From an uncultured Flavobacteriales bacterium (GTDB taxonomy: Bacteria > Bacteroidota > Bacteroidia > Flavobacteriales_D > Crocinitomicaceae), in NCBI GenBank assembly GCA_943789205.1, contig CALSTG010000002.1, positions 62,001 through 126,000 on the forward strand: a DNA stretch of 64,000 nt, read 5' to 3'. Under the pieces are notes generated by a model. The model saw nothing but the letters and a program-made list of their open reading frames with translations, made no database searches and was not told where the DNA came from. The position numbers and the translations under genes were made by a program. Positions within the stretch are counted from its first letter, which is position 1, and every line of letters begins with the position of its first letter. This document shows positions 29,850 to 39,601 of the stretch, one piece after another.

Positions 29850-32249
29850 ATGAGACTTCTTGTACTGCTGTTAACCACCTTTATCTGTTTGTCCTTTTCG
29901 GCACAAAAACCAACAACGCATACCATCAGCGGTTATGTTACTGATGCAACAAGTGGAGAGGCTATGATTGGAGTTAAGATTTATGTTCCAACGATTAACA
30001 AAGGAACAATAACAAACAATTACGGTTTTTTCTCGCTCACACTTAAGGAAGGTGATTATCAAGTAGAATTTAGGTCTGCATTGTTCCCTACTGAAATTAA
30101 AAATATCAAGTTATTTCGTGATATAGATTACAATATAGAGCTTGGAAGCTCTTTTCAAAATCTAGAGGAAGTTGTCGTAAATGGTAAAAAAGGGGAAAAT
30201 GTAAAGTCCACTCAAATGGGTGCTATAGAGCTTGATATTGAAAGCATCAAAGCGCTGCCCGCATTTATGGGGGAGGTCGACGTTGTCAAAACGATTCAGT
30301 TACTTCCAGGAGTTTCTTCTGCTGCAGAGGGTGGGCAAGGTTTTTATGTACGAGGTGGTGGTCCTGATCAAAATCTCGTGCTTTTAGATGAAGGCGTTGT
30401 ATACAATGCAGCTCATTTGTTTGGTTTTTTCTCTGTATTTAATGCTGACGCCGTTAAAAGTGTTAATTTGATTAAGGGTGGTATGCCGGCAAATTATGGT
30501 GGTCGGATGTCTTCTGTTTTAGAGGTCAATATGAATGAGGGAAACAATAAAAAGTTTAAAGTTAAAGGTGGAATAGGGGCAATCTCATCAAGACTCACTG
30601 TTGAAGGTCCGTTAAAGAAAGATAGAGGTTCTTTCATAATTTCAGGAAGGCGAACCTATATTGATTTAATTATGAAGGCCGCTATACCTGATACTTCCCC
30701 TTTTGCGGGAACGAGTTACTTTTTCTATGATGTAAATGCGAAGTTCAATTATAAAATAACCGACAAGGATCGTATTTTTTTAAGCGGTTATTACGGCAAA
30801 GATGTTTTCTCCTTTGCTGACAATGAAGGAGGGTTTAGCGTCGATATGCCATGGGGCAATGGAATTGCTGCATTACGCTGGAATCATTTGTTTAGTAAGA
30901 AGTTATTTATGAATTTAACAGGTACAGTTTCTGATTATATGTTCCAATTTGGATCCAATCAGGATCAATTTAGGTTTAGTTTATACTCAGGAGTACGAGA
31001 TATAGGTTCGAAAGTCGATTTTTCTTATTTTCCCAATCCAAGGCATTTAGTAAAATTCGGTGCAAATCACGTCTACCATACATTCACGCCTACCAGCGTT
31101 TCTGCAGAATCTGACTCCGTTGTTTTTGATACGGGAGCAGCTCAGCGTCTTTTCTCTCATGAGACGGCTTTTTATTTAATGGATGATTTTGAAGTTAACG
31201 ATAAGCTTAAGATTAATGCAGGTTTACGCTATAGTATGTATCACCATGTTGGCCCATTTACACGTTACATAAATGGAGATATAAGTGCTCAAGATTCAAC
31301 TATAAATTATTCATCAGGCGATTTGATAAAGTTTTATCATGGTCTAGAACCTCGGCTTTCTATGCGTTGGTTACTCCCTGATAACAGCTCGGTGAAGGCC
31401 GGTTATTCATATAATTATCAATACGTGCATTTAACTTCACTAAGTGCGGTCTCATTACCTACAGACATATGGTATCCAACAACAGATATTGCGAAACCTC
31501 AAATTGGATGGCAGGGCAGTGTAGGATATTTTAAAAACTTCTTTGATGACAAATTCGAAACTTCAGTCGAGGTATATTACAAGAAGATGAATAACATGAT
31601 CGAATATAAAGAGGGTGCTTTACCTGGCGATAATGTAAATGACAATACGGATAACTTGCTTGTTTTCGGTGAAGGATGGTCATATGGTGTAGAGTTTTTC
31701 TTGAAAAAGGCAGTTGGTGATTTTACTGGATGGATTGGATACACATGGGCTAAATCTGATCGGAGATTTGAAGATTTGAATTCAGGTAATCTTTATCCTG
31801 CAAAATATGATAGAAGGCATGACTTAAGCGTTGTAGGTACCTATAAACTAAATGACAGATGGACATTCAGTGCGGCTTTTGTTTATGCCACGGGAAATAC
31901 CTTAACATTACCATCGTCTTGGTATGTCCAAGAGCAGAATTTATTATTTAATTATGGCAACAGGAACTCTACGCGTATGGCCCCTTATCACAGACTTGAT
32001 TTATCAGCCACGCTCTACAGTAAAACACATAAAACCAAAACAGATATTGACGGTAACGAAATTAGGGTAAAAAAGAAATTTAAAAGCAATTGGGCTTTTT
32101 CAATATACAATGTATACAATAGAGCAAATCCATTCTTCATGTACGTGGACAATGATGGTGATTTTTTAGCGGGAGATTTTCAACTTACGGTTAAGCAAGT
32201 TTCCTTATTTCCAATAATACCAAGTGTTACTTGGAATTTTGAATTTTAA
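29850..32249 (+). CDS. TonB-dependent receptor with N-terminal carboxypeptidase-regulatory-like domain
   Basis: Signal peptide; HTISGYVTDATSGEAMIGVKIYV; plug region VKTIQLLPGVSSAAEGGQGFYVRGGGPDQNLVLLDEGVVYN; long beta-barrel. Confidence 0.92.
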   Translation: MRLLVLLLTTFICLSFSAQKPTTHTISGYVTDATSGEAMIGVKIYVPTINKGTITNNYGFFSLTLKEGDYQVEFRSALFPTEIKNIKLFRDIDYNIELGSSFQNLEEVVVNGKKGENVKSTQMGAIELDIESIKALPAFMGEVDVVKTIQLLPGVSSAAEGGQGFYVRGGGPDQNLVLLDEGVVYNAAHLFGFFSVFNADAVKSVNLIKGGMPANYGGRMSSVLEVNMNEGNNKKFKVKGGIGAISSRLTVEGPLKKDRGSFIISGRRTYIDLIMKAAIPDTSPFAGTSYFFYDVNAKFNYKITDKDRIFLSGYYGKDVFSFADNEGGFSVDMPWGNGIAALRWNHLFSKKLFMNLTGTVSDYMFQFGSNQDQFRFSLYSGVRDIGSKVDFSYFPNPRHLVKFGANHVYHTFTPTSVSAESDSVVFDTGAAQRLFSHETAFYLMDDFEVNDKLKINAGLRYSMYHHVGPFTRYINGDISAQDSTINYSSGDLIKFYHGLEPRLSMRWLLPDNSSVKAGYSYNYQYVHLTSLSAVSLPTDIWYPTTDIAKPQIGWQGSVGYFKNFFDDKFETSVEVYYKKMNNMIEYKEGALPGDNVNDNTDNLLVFGEGWSYGVEFFLKKAVGDFTGWIGYTWAKSDRRFEDLNSGNLYPAKYDRRHDLSVVGTYKLNDRWTFSAAFVYATGNTLTLPSSWYVQEQNLLFNYGNRNSTRMAPYHRLDLSATLYSKTHKTKTDIDGNEIRVKKKFKSNWAFSIYNVYNRANPFFMYVDNDGDFLAGDFQLTVKQVSLFPIIPSVTWNFEF

Positions 32250-32250
32250 C

Positions 32251-33192
32251 ATGAAAAACTTTATTTATAGCATTAGCGTTTTTATACTTGTTCAATCGTG
32301 TACAAAAGAAGTTGAGATTGCCATTCCTGGTTATGAAGAGCAGGTAGTTGTTGATGGCGTAATAAAAACGGGTGAGCCAGCAATTGTGCTTTTGTCTTCA
32401 ACAGCAAACATCTATTCACCAACAAATCTAAGTGCCTACTTAAATGGATTTATATCAGGCGCTCAGGTTGTTGTTTCTGATGGTATGATTAGCGATACAC
32501 TGATTGAAATATGTACCGATAATTTACCACCTGGAACAGAAGAACTTGCTGCAGCTTTTTTTGGTATTCCTGTAGAAGATTTGGTTCAGCTTAACTTGTG
32601 CGGTTATTTCTCCACTTCAATAGTCGGAGAGGTAGGTAAGACCTACAGCTTAGAAGTTAATGTAGATGGCGAGGTTTACACCTCATCAACCTCTATTTTG
32701 GAACCAACGGCTTTAGATTCATTATATTGGAAACCAGAACCACCTCTAGAAAACCATGGTTTTTCATGGGCTACTTTAACGGATCCAATAGGTTCATATG
32801 ATGCTTATTTATGGGAAGTAAAACAGCTTAACCAATTAGAAGATGGAACTCTAGATCCATTATCTTACAAGACGTTTAGTCCATTTTTTGATGATATATT
32901 CTTTGATGGGTTGACTTTTGATTTTGCTTACGAGAATCCAATCAATTTTTTTGATGATGATGTTGATCCTGATTACAGAGGTTATTACGAAGAGGGTGAT
33001 ACTATTTTGGTAACACTTTCTAAACTTGGGAAAACAGAATTTGACTTTTTTGAAAAAAAATACAATCAGATTTACACAGCGGGAAATCCGTTCGCAACTC
33101 CAACAAATATCCCTTCGAATATTGAAGGCGGTGCTTTAGGAATATGGGCAGGCTTTTCACCTGTTTCAGATACGCTTTACTGTCAGCCTTAG
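32251..33192 (+). CDS. DUF4249 lipoprotein
   Basis: Lipobox VQSCTKEVEIAIPGYEEQVVVDGVI; directly downstream of a TonB receptor; ends NIEGGALGIWAGFSPVSDTLYCQP. Confidence 0.82.
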   Translation: MKNFIYSISVFILVQSCTKEVEIAIPGYEEQVVVDGVIKTGEPAIVLLSSTANIYSPTNLSAYLNGFISGAQVVVSDGMISDTLIEICTDNLPPGTEELAAAFFGIPVEDLVQLNLCGYFSTSIVGEVGKTYSLEVNVDGEVYTSSTSILEPTALDSLYWKPEPPLENHGFSWATLTDPIGSYDAYLWEVKQLNQLEDGTLDPLSYKTFSPFFDDIFFDGLTFDFAYENPINFFDDDVDPDYRGYYEEGDTILVTLSKLGKTEFDFFEKKYNQIYTAGNPFATPTNIPSNIEGGALGIWAGFSPVSDTLYCQP

Positions 33193-33689
33193 GGCGTAAG
33201 ACGCTCTATAATCTCCTTTTCATTAGGGAATGCATCCAAAAGTTGTTCTTCTGTGAACAACTCAAAATCTTTGAATTCGAATCCAGGTGAAACAACACAG
33301 CTGACGAGTGCATATGAATTTTCCTCTAATACTGCACTGCCAAATATGGTGTTTCCTTTTACGAGATGTTGCGGTCGACTGGCAGTTCCATAAGATTTAC
33401 CTAGAATAAGCTCCTTGTGCACACCATGCTCAAGTAAATGAATTGAAATTGGACTTCCCTCGTGATGAAACCATAGCTCGTCATTAGAAATTCTGTGAAA
33501 ATTAGAAACGTTTTCTGAGGTTAATAAAAAGTAAATGGATGTCATAAGAACTCCATTAAGTTTTTCTGTTTTTACTGTTGAGCGATAGGTTTCTGCATAA
33601 AACCCTCCTTCTGGATGTTTTGATAATCCAAGATCGCGAATCAGTTCATCTATTCTATTCAATGGGTCCAGGTTTGAAGGTTGAGCCAT
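33189..33689 (-). CDS. Cupin DUF985 family protein
   Basis: LGLSKHPEGGFYAETYRS, FHRISNDELWFHHEGSPISIH, SCVVSPGFEFKDFELF. Confidence 0.92.
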   Translation of the reverse strand: MAQPSNLDPLNRIDELIRDLGLSKHPEGGFYAETYRSTVKTEKLNGVLMTSIYFLLTSENVSNFHRISNDELWFHHEGSPISIHLLEHGVHKELILGKSYGTASRPQHLVKGNTIFGSAVLEENSYALVSCVVSPGFEFKDFELFTEEQLLDAFPNEKEIIERLTP

Positions 33690-34404
33690 TACTTTTGGTA
33701 ATAGGGAAAAAATATTTCAAATCTAAAGACAAAAAGGCGCCGCTGACGCTGTCAATATCGGTAAGCTCATAACCCTGATATTTATACATTCCAGCCAAAT
33801 AAAACAAAGGTTCGAGTGGAATTTGAACCGCACCTCCAAGGTAAAAGAATCCAGAACTTTTACTTCTAAATTCAAAACCAACATTCCCATTAAAATCAGC
33901 ACTAAACTTTTTCTTGTAATCAACATAGCCTGTATGTATAAAAGAATGACTACCCTCTAAATTGTTTACAGCTCCTATGGTTGATGGTTTGTATACTGCT
34001 GATATGCCCAATGAAGCGTTTGCATACCATGTTTTATTCAGTTTAATATAAATCAAACAGTTTAATGGAATATCATAAGAAAGAAAACTAAGGTCACGTT
34101 CGGCAAATTGATTAGAATCAGCAACACTCATTTGTAAATTAAAATTGCGGTGAATTAGATTGATTCCTGTTTCAAAGGCGATGAGTTTCGTTATGCCAGC
34201 TCTTACTGTTGCCCCTATAGCATAACCTCTTTTTTGTATGCAAGTACTCGAGAATTCTTGATTGTTTAAAGTTAAAGATTTGCTACCCACGAAATTATTA
34301 GGAAATAGTGCTTTATAGTGAACGCCAAAGTAAGAAGGTACTTTGTTGGATTGGGCATAACTTAGACCACTAAGCAATAAAAAAAGTAGCATTATGGACC
34401 TCAT
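33655..34404 (-). CDS. Hypothetical outer-membrane beta-barrel-like protein
   Basis: Signal peptide MRSIMLLFLLLSGLSYAQ; beta-barrel-like alternation. Confidence 0.65.
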   Translation of the reverse strand: MRSIMLLFLLLSGLSYAQSNKVPSYFGVHYKALFPNNFVGSKSLTLNNQEFSSTCIQKRGYAIGATVRAGITKLIAFETGINLIHRNFNLQMSVADSNQFAERDLSFLSYDIPLNCLIYIKLNKTWYANASLGISAVYKPSTIGAVNNLEGSHSFIHTGYVDYKKKFSADFNGNVGFEFRSKSSGFFYLGGAVQIPLEPLFYLAGMYKYQGYELTDIDSVSGAFLSLDLKYFFPITKSNGSTFKPGPIE

Positions 34405-34790
34405 TTTATTTGTTCTGTTTTTTCGTTTAGATGCTCCATGTGCTTGTAATAACTCAAAAATGAGAGAAGTAGTATGCTAAGGCCGAACAAAAGAACAAAC
34501 CAACGTAAGGTGAAGAATGGAATAAGAGGCTTCTTATGTTTACCCTCAACCTTAAAGTTCATACGCATTGTTTGCTTATAAAATTTTTTATGAACCGCAA
34601 ATAGGGTATAGGAGACTTGTTTTTTCTCTTCTGTATCCTCTTCAAATGCTATTTTATGCTCTTCTAGTTCTCTCCTAAATGAATTTGCTTTTTCTTCGTT
34701 TGTAAAACGATAAACAACATAATCAGGATTTGATGGGTGTTTCGTGAAATTCACAAGACCCAAATCGAGATGTTCTATGGGGTTTTCCAT
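34401..34790 (-). CDS. Hypothetical protein with C-terminal TM segment
   Basis: Intact ORF tightly packed between neighbours; hydrophobic FFTLRWFVLLFGLSILLLSFL. Confidence 0.65.
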   Translation of the reverse strand: MENPIEHLDLGLVNFTKHPSNPDYVVYRFTNEEKANSFRRELEEHKIAFEEDTEEKKQVSYTLFAVHKKFYKQTMRMNFKVEGKHKKPLIPFFTLRWFVLLFGLSILLLSFLSYYKHMEHLNEKTEQIK

Positions 34791-35365
34791 ATTGTATTGT
34801 ATTCAATAGGTTTTCTATGTGATTTCGGCCAAGCTTCTTTTGTATAACCAAGATAAATTAAACCCAAACATTTGTCTTTTTCACCAATGTTTAAATAGTT
34901 ATTCATTTGAGCGGAATATATGAGTTTTGGTGACGACCAAAAAGCTCCTATTCCATAGGCATTTGCCGTTAATTGCATGTTCTGTATAGCACATGCGACA
35001 GCTTCAATTTCTTCTATTTCGGGTATTTTTTCTTCTTTTTGACGAGCCATATTTACAGCAATAACAACAGAGGAAATTAATGGTCTGCGTATAAGCTTTG
35101 CGAGTTTTACATCGTTTTGCGACTCAGTAGATGTCGTTTCTATATAGATTCTACCAAGGTTTTGGCTGAGCTCATTTCGTGCTGCTTCAGATTGAAACAC
35201 TTGAAAACGCCACGGTTCCGTTTTTCCATGATTGGGTGCCCATTGTGCATTGTTTAATATGAGCTCTATTTGATCCTTTTGGACCTTTCTTTCTGTAAAT
35301 TGCTCTGGGCGTATCGTTCTGCGAGAACGTATTAAATCATTGACTTCAGATAAGTTGAATTTCAT
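34775..35365 (-). CDS. Nitroreductase family protein
   Basis: SRRTIRPEQF, NAQWAPNHGKTEPWRFQVF, YGIGAFWSSPKLIY. Confidence 0.92.
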   Translation of the reverse strand: MKFNLSEVNDLIRSRRTIRPEQFTERKVQKDQIELILNNAQWAPNHGKTEPWRFQVFQSEAARNELSQNLGRIYIETTSTESQNDVKLAKLIRRPLISSVVIAVNMARQKEEKIPEIEEIEAVACAIQNMQLTANAYGIGAFWSSPKLIYSAQMNNYLNIGEKDKCLGLIYLGYTKEAWPKSHRKPIEYNTIWKTP

Positions 35366-35401
35366 GAAAATATTTTCACAAATTTACATACTTCCGATGA
35401 G

Positions 35402-35923
35402 TTAATTGCAATAAGTCTTGCTGTAAACATCTGCTGCTTCCATACCTAATGCAATTGCTCTTTTTAAATCTTTACAGCAACCTCTTTCATCACCACTCAT
35501 TCTTTTTACAAGCGCACGCATGTAGAAGTAATTGGGATTTTCAGTGTTGAGGAGAATCGCGTGATCCAAATCATGAATGGCAAGATGAAAACTTTCTGCA
35601 GTAAAATGAATAAAGGATCGAATGGAGTAGAGGTGAGATATGGTTGCTTTGTCTTTCGGGATACTTTTTGTAATTCGGATACCATCATTCAACAAAACTA
35701 AAGCCTTGTCGTATTGTCCTTTGGAAATATGTATATCCGAAATTTTCGCGTAAGCATCTGCAAAGGAACTATCATAGGCAATTGCCTTTTGATAATGGTA
35801 AAGTGCTAACATGGTGTCACCTTTTTCAAGTTTTTTATCACCTTTTTCAATAAGGTTAAAAGCTTTTTTTTGTGCACTTATCGTTAGGCTTAGACCAAAT
35901 ACAAAAACTAAAACAACTCTCAC
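35402..35923 (-). CDS. TPR-repeat protein
   Basis: ALYHYQKAIAYDSSFADAYAKISDIHISKGQYDKALVLL repeats; signal peptide. Confidence 0.82.
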   Translation of the reverse strand: MRVVLVFVFGLSLTISAQKKAFNLIEKGDKKLEKGDTMLALYHYQKAIAYDSSFADAYAKISDIHISKGQYDKALVLLNDGIRITKSIPKDKATISHLYSIRSFIHFTAESFHLAIHDLDHAILLNTENPNYFYMRALVKRMSGDERGCCKDLKRAIALGMEAADVYSKTYCN

Positions 35924-36005
35924 AATACCAAATTTAATTGTTTTTGAATAAACTTCACGGAAGGATTATTATTTGTTTAAATATATTTACCTTTGCACCT
36001 CTATT

Positions 36006-36079
36006 GGCCTCGTGGCGCAACTGAATAGCGCACCTGATTACGGCTCAGGAGGTTACAGGTTTGAATCCTGTCGAGGTCA
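36006..36079 (+). tRNA. tRNA-Arg (ACG)
   Basis: GGCCTCG/CGAGGTC acceptor pairing; anticodon stem CCTGA/TCAGG with loop TTACGGC (ACG at 36040-36042); T-arm ACAGGTTTGAATCCTGT. Confidence 0.95.
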
Positions 36080-36090
36080 CTAAGAGTAAA

Positions 36091-36118
36091 AAGCTTACTG
36101 TTTACAGTAGGCTTTTTT
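36091..36118 (+). terminator. Terminator downstream of tRNA-Arg
   Basis: aagcttactg-ttta-cagtaggctttttt. Confidence 0.75.
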
Positions 36119-36267
36119 GCGTTTTAGAACGAATTGAATTTATTCAAATGAGTGATAAAAGAGCAAAGATATATCAATTGAAAATTGATAGCTTTTTACT
36201 CGGAATTCGGAGTTCAAAAGGATCATTAGCGGTAGCGATATAATCCTGGTGAACCAGACAAGAAAGC

Positions 36268-36299
36268 AAAGCTCGATGCGAAAGTATCGAGCTTTATTT
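36268..36299 (+). terminator. Second hairpin, terminator-like
   Basis: Perfect 10-bp stem aaagctcgat / atcgagcttt with loop gcgaaagt, followed by atttg. Confidence 0.6.
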
Positions 36300-36426
36300 G
36301 TTTTAGGGCGAATCGAATTTATACTAGTGAAGAATGGTCAATAGGGTTAAATTAATCTAATGAACTTCAGGTTGTAAATCCTTACCCAGGCTTTTGTTAT
36401 TTCACAGGTACTCATTCTTAATTGAT

Positions 36427-38424
36427 TTAATTTTTAGGTTGGAGCTCATTCTCAAATTGATCTTCAAATTCTTCAACCCATTTAATTTGCACACCAAGTG
36501 CATGGGCATATGGAAGGTAATGATCAAGCTCATTTTGTCCAAGCTGAAAAGAATTAAAGGTGCTGTTTTTAAAATTACTCAACTTGGAAAGATACATTTT
36601 GAAACCTTTGATGTCAGCCATATATTGTTGCCCAAGAGTGGTTGGAGCCTTGAGAAGTTCTATAAAACGATAATTGATTCCTAATAAGAAAAGCCAAAAA
36701 AGGAAATATAACCCTGAAGCGAAAGTGGCAAAGAAATACAAGCAAAAGACGGTCAGAAAAAAGAATATAAAACCATAAAGTAATCCTCTAATTAATTTAT
36801 ATCTGGAAAAACTAGGAACAATAAACCTCATGATTACCGCTATTACAACAAAAACCAAAGGAACATAAAATTCGGTATTTTGAAAAGACACCAACCAACC
36901 AATTATAAAATAAATGGCTGATATCAGCCAACCGTATATTACCCACTTATCATTCGTAGCAAACAAACGATTATTCTCATTTTGGGATCCGGAATGCCTC
37001 AAAACAGTTAGTTTTGCATCTCCAATAATACCGCGGTTTTCAGGAGAAATAACCAGTTCATTTCCTGTTGGAAACAAAGTATTTAATAGCTCTTCCTCAG
37101 ACGGTGTAAGTCGGATCTTGATTTCCTTGAGGACCGACTCTTCTTCAGATGGAGTAAGCTCAGTAAATTCATTTTTAACAAATACTATAGATTCACGGCG
37201 ATTTTTTCTTTTCTCAATTCGAATCGCATTTTTGGATACTAAATTGAGGACCTCACCTGTAAAATAACGATCTGTCGTCATATCAAAGTAATCCAGTATA
37301 TACCCCATTGCTGATGGCTGTAAATTGTGTGGAGGGTAGTATATAGGATACACCGTATCCTCAGGTGGATCCCTTCCATACATTCTCCACACTACAAAAT
37401 AAAATGAACCAATTAGCAATATGCCAATAACGGTAAAACGAATAGTGTAAACGGAGTCTCTCTCATACAAACCGATCATTTCATCTTGATTTGCATTATT
37501 TTCCTCTTCTCGAGCTAGCTCTTCAAGTTTTTTTTCCTGATACTCCCAACTGTCCATTATTAGCTCCCGATCTTTTTCGGATACTTTTTTATTTTCATTT
37601 GGATCTGCTTGTTTTTTAGTTTCTTTATCAATTGGCAAACCATTGTAATCTCTCTTGGATTGCTTTTGGGCAAGGTCAAGAATTTTTTGATGTTTTAATT
37701 TATCTCTTTCTATGGCGGAATTTACAACAGCTGGCGAAAAATATTCTTTTGGAAGAAGCACCGTAATCCGCTGTCCCTCATCCGATTTATATTTCTTTAT
37801 TGATTTAAAAACAACATTGTTGGTATCGGATTGAATTGAACAATATTTTCCTCCCTCAATTGTATAACCTAATGATGTAGGGACCATTGAACCACCATAA
37901 GAACCAGGGTAAGAGAGGATGTTTTTTTCTTCAGCCGTAACAATACAAATCAACTGATCAATAGCATATCCTGAATTAAATCCATTTACATCCCAAGTTA
38001 AGTCGCAATAATCTCTATTCTCGCTGCAAGATATTTGGTTAACAATGTCATATTTAAATTCAAATTCATAAGTTCCGGGTAAAATTCTATCATTGGCTTG
38101 TCCGAAATAAATGAAAACACTATCGTCATCAATTATATACGTAACCGGTTGTTTGTCTATCTTCAATGATTTAATTTGGCAACTGCTGTTGTGTTGTTCC
38201 TTTTGGTGGAGGTTTTTGTACCCGTGACTGATTTTTCGAACAAATACGGGATTGCCAGTAGACTTTTTGAATACACAAGTTATTTTTTCTGAGACTTCTA
38301 TATTTCCAGTACGCGGAATCCAAACTTCACTTTTAAAGCGTTTTATTTTGACGTCTTCGTAAATCTTCTGACCAATCAGTTTGGTGGACATGAAAAGGAT
38401 GCATATGTATATCAGGATTTTCAT
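36427..38424 (-). CDS. DUF2207-type membrane protein
   Basis: Signal peptide; IYEDVKIKRFKSEVWIPRTGNIEVSEKITCVF; TM segments; YPIYYPPHNLQPSAMGYILDYFDMTTDRYFTGEVLNLVSKNAIRIE. Confidence 0.85.
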   Translation of the reverse strand: MKILIYICILFMSTKLIGQKIYEDVKIKRFKSEVWIPRTGNIEVSEKITCVFKKSTGNPVFVRKISHGYKNLHQKEQHNSSCQIKSLKIDKQPVTYIIDDDSVFIYFGQANDRILPGTYEFEFKYDIVNQISCSENRDYCDLTWDVNGFNSGYAIDQLICIVTAEEKNILSYPGSYGGSMVPTSLGYTIEGGKYCSIQSDTNNVVFKSIKKYKSDEGQRITVLLPKEYFSPAVVNSAIERDKLKHQKILDLAQKQSKRDYNGLPIDKETKKQADPNENKKVSEKDRELIMDSWEYQEKKLEELAREEENNANQDEMIGLYERDSVYTIRFTVIGILLIGSFYFVVWRMYGRDPPEDTVYPIYYPPHNLQPSAMGYILDYFDMTTDRYFTGEVLNLVSKNAIRIEKRKNRRESIVFVKNEFTELTPSEEESVLKEIKIRLTPSEEELLNTLFPTGNELVISPENRGIIGDAKLTVLRHSGSQNENNRLFATNDKWVIYGWLISAIYFIIGWLVSFQNTEFYVPLVFVVIAVIMRFIVPSFSRYKLIRGLLYGFIFFFLTVFCLYFFATFASGLYFLFWLFLLGINYRFIELLKAPTTLGQQYMADIKGFKMYLSKLSNFKNSTFNSFQLGQNELDHYLPYAHALGVQIKWVEEFEDQFENELQPKN

Positions 38425-38990
38425 TAATAGCTTTTGGGAACTTTTCTTTCTTGAGTATCTTGTATTTCAAAAAACTCAGCTTTTTTAAACCGAAAAAGAC
38501 GTGCAACTATATTTGAAGGAATCTTTTCTATTAAATTATTTAAATCCCTAACAGAACCATTGTAATATCTTCGGGCATGCTGAATTGTATCTTCAATATC
38601 TGCTAGATTCTTTTGTAGGTCTAGGAAATTATCATTTGCTTTAAGATCGGGGTAATCTTCAACCAATACCATTAAATTTCCCAATTGTAGGCCCAACAAA
38701 CCCTCTCCACTGCTCTTTTCATTAATCATTTTGGCCTCCATAGCAGATGATCTGGCCAAAGTAACTTTTTCAATAAGGTCACTTTCATTCGCAGCATAGG
38801 TTTTTACAATATTGATCAAGTTAGGAACAAGATCATGACGTTTCTTGAGTTGGACATCCACACCACTCCATGCTTCTGTTTTAATATTTCGGGATTTAAC
38901 TAATTTATTATAGACATATATGATATAAATGACAACAATCCATACTATGGGTGTGGATATGATCGTAATTAAAATATCGATGACAGACAT
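38424..38990 (-). CDS. LemA family protein
   Basis: YIIYVYNKLVKSRNIKTEAWSGVDVQLKKRHDLVPNLINIVKTYA; RRYYNGSVRDLNNLIEKIPSNIVARLFRFKKAEFFE. Confidence 0.95.
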   Translation of the reverse strand: MSVIDILITIISTPIVWIVVIYIIYVYNKLVKSRNIKTEAWSGVDVQLKKRHDLVPNLINIVKTYAANESDLIEKVTLARSSAMEAKMINEKSSGEGLLGLQLGNLMVLVEDYPDLKANDNFLDLQKNLADIEDTIQHARRYYNGSVRDLNNLIEKIPSNIVARLFRFKKAEFFEIQDTQERKVPKSY

Positions 38991-39199
38991 AATTTACTTT
39001 TTTGATATTCCTAAATATACATATTCAGCAGTTACATTTCAAAAGAATCGAAACATTGTTAAAAGGTGCTATTCCAAAGAAAGAAAACTATTTATTTGCT
39101 AACCCATTTGTTGTTATGTAATCGTTTTTTGATATTGAAAACGTTGAGTATTAATTAAAATAATTTCAAGTCCTCCAAAAAGTTTGAACTCTTTCCTTC

Positions 39200-39213
39200 C
39201 GAGGTCACTAAGA
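39200..39213 (+). repeat. 14-bp exact copy of the tRNA-Arg 3' end and flank (partner copy 36072-36085)
   Basis: cgaggtcactaaga at both sites; the second copy is also preceded by tRNA T-arm-like tttgaa and followed by a similar hairpin. Confidence 0.8.
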
Positions 39214-39216
39214 AAG

Positions 39217-39248
39217 AAAAGCTCAACACATAGTGTTGGGCTTTTTTT
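39217..39248 (+). terminator. Terminator-like hairpin following the second tRNA-Arg 3' fragment
   Basis: aaaagctcaacac-ata-gtgttgggcttttttt. Confidence 0.7.
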
Positions 39249-39250
39249 AA

Positions 39251-39601
39251 TCAAACTTGAATGATTTGATTGCCTTGTTCATCGATTATTCTCTTACTAA
39301 AGTCAAATTGAGTCACGAGTGCGAACCCATTGTAAAATGGTTCAATCATGAGGTAGCGCTCATTGTAAAGTTCATTTCCTGTCTTGTCAATATGAAACCA
39401 ACCTCTATAATCTTTAGCAGTAGCGAAGTTCTTATGGAAGATTCCGAGATCTGCAAAGAACATATCATTAATTGGATTCCCTTTAGAATCTATATGTTTG
39501 AATAATCCATTTTTGAGCTTTACAAAAGCAATTCCGTCTTTAAAATCACCTGCGTAAACGTAGTTTTCTTTGTAAATGCGATTTCCTTCTAAGTCAAGAA
39601 A
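39251..39601 (-). pseudogene. 5'-truncated WG-repeat protein remnant
   Basis: Reverse frame FLDLEGNRIYKENYVYAGDFKDGIAFVKLKNGLFKHIDSKGNPINDMFFADLGIFHKNFATAKDYRGWFHIDKTGNELYNERYLMIEPFYNG... is WG-repeat-like throughout; upstream it runs directly into the in-frame stop codon of the neighbouring gene and has no plausible start. Confidence 0.75.

Noticed and set aside
33189-33689. Cupin DUF985 gene as a toxin/defence component because of overlap with the upstream gene
   Set aside because: A 35-bp overlap in an operon is common and DUF985 cupins are widespread metabolic-type proteins; no defence-gene neighbours
36061-36243. 60-aa ORF on + immediately after tRNA-Arg
   Set aside because: Begins inside the tRNA, spans the terminator hairpin and repeated tail motif, and has no family resemblance; treated as non-coding repeat remnant
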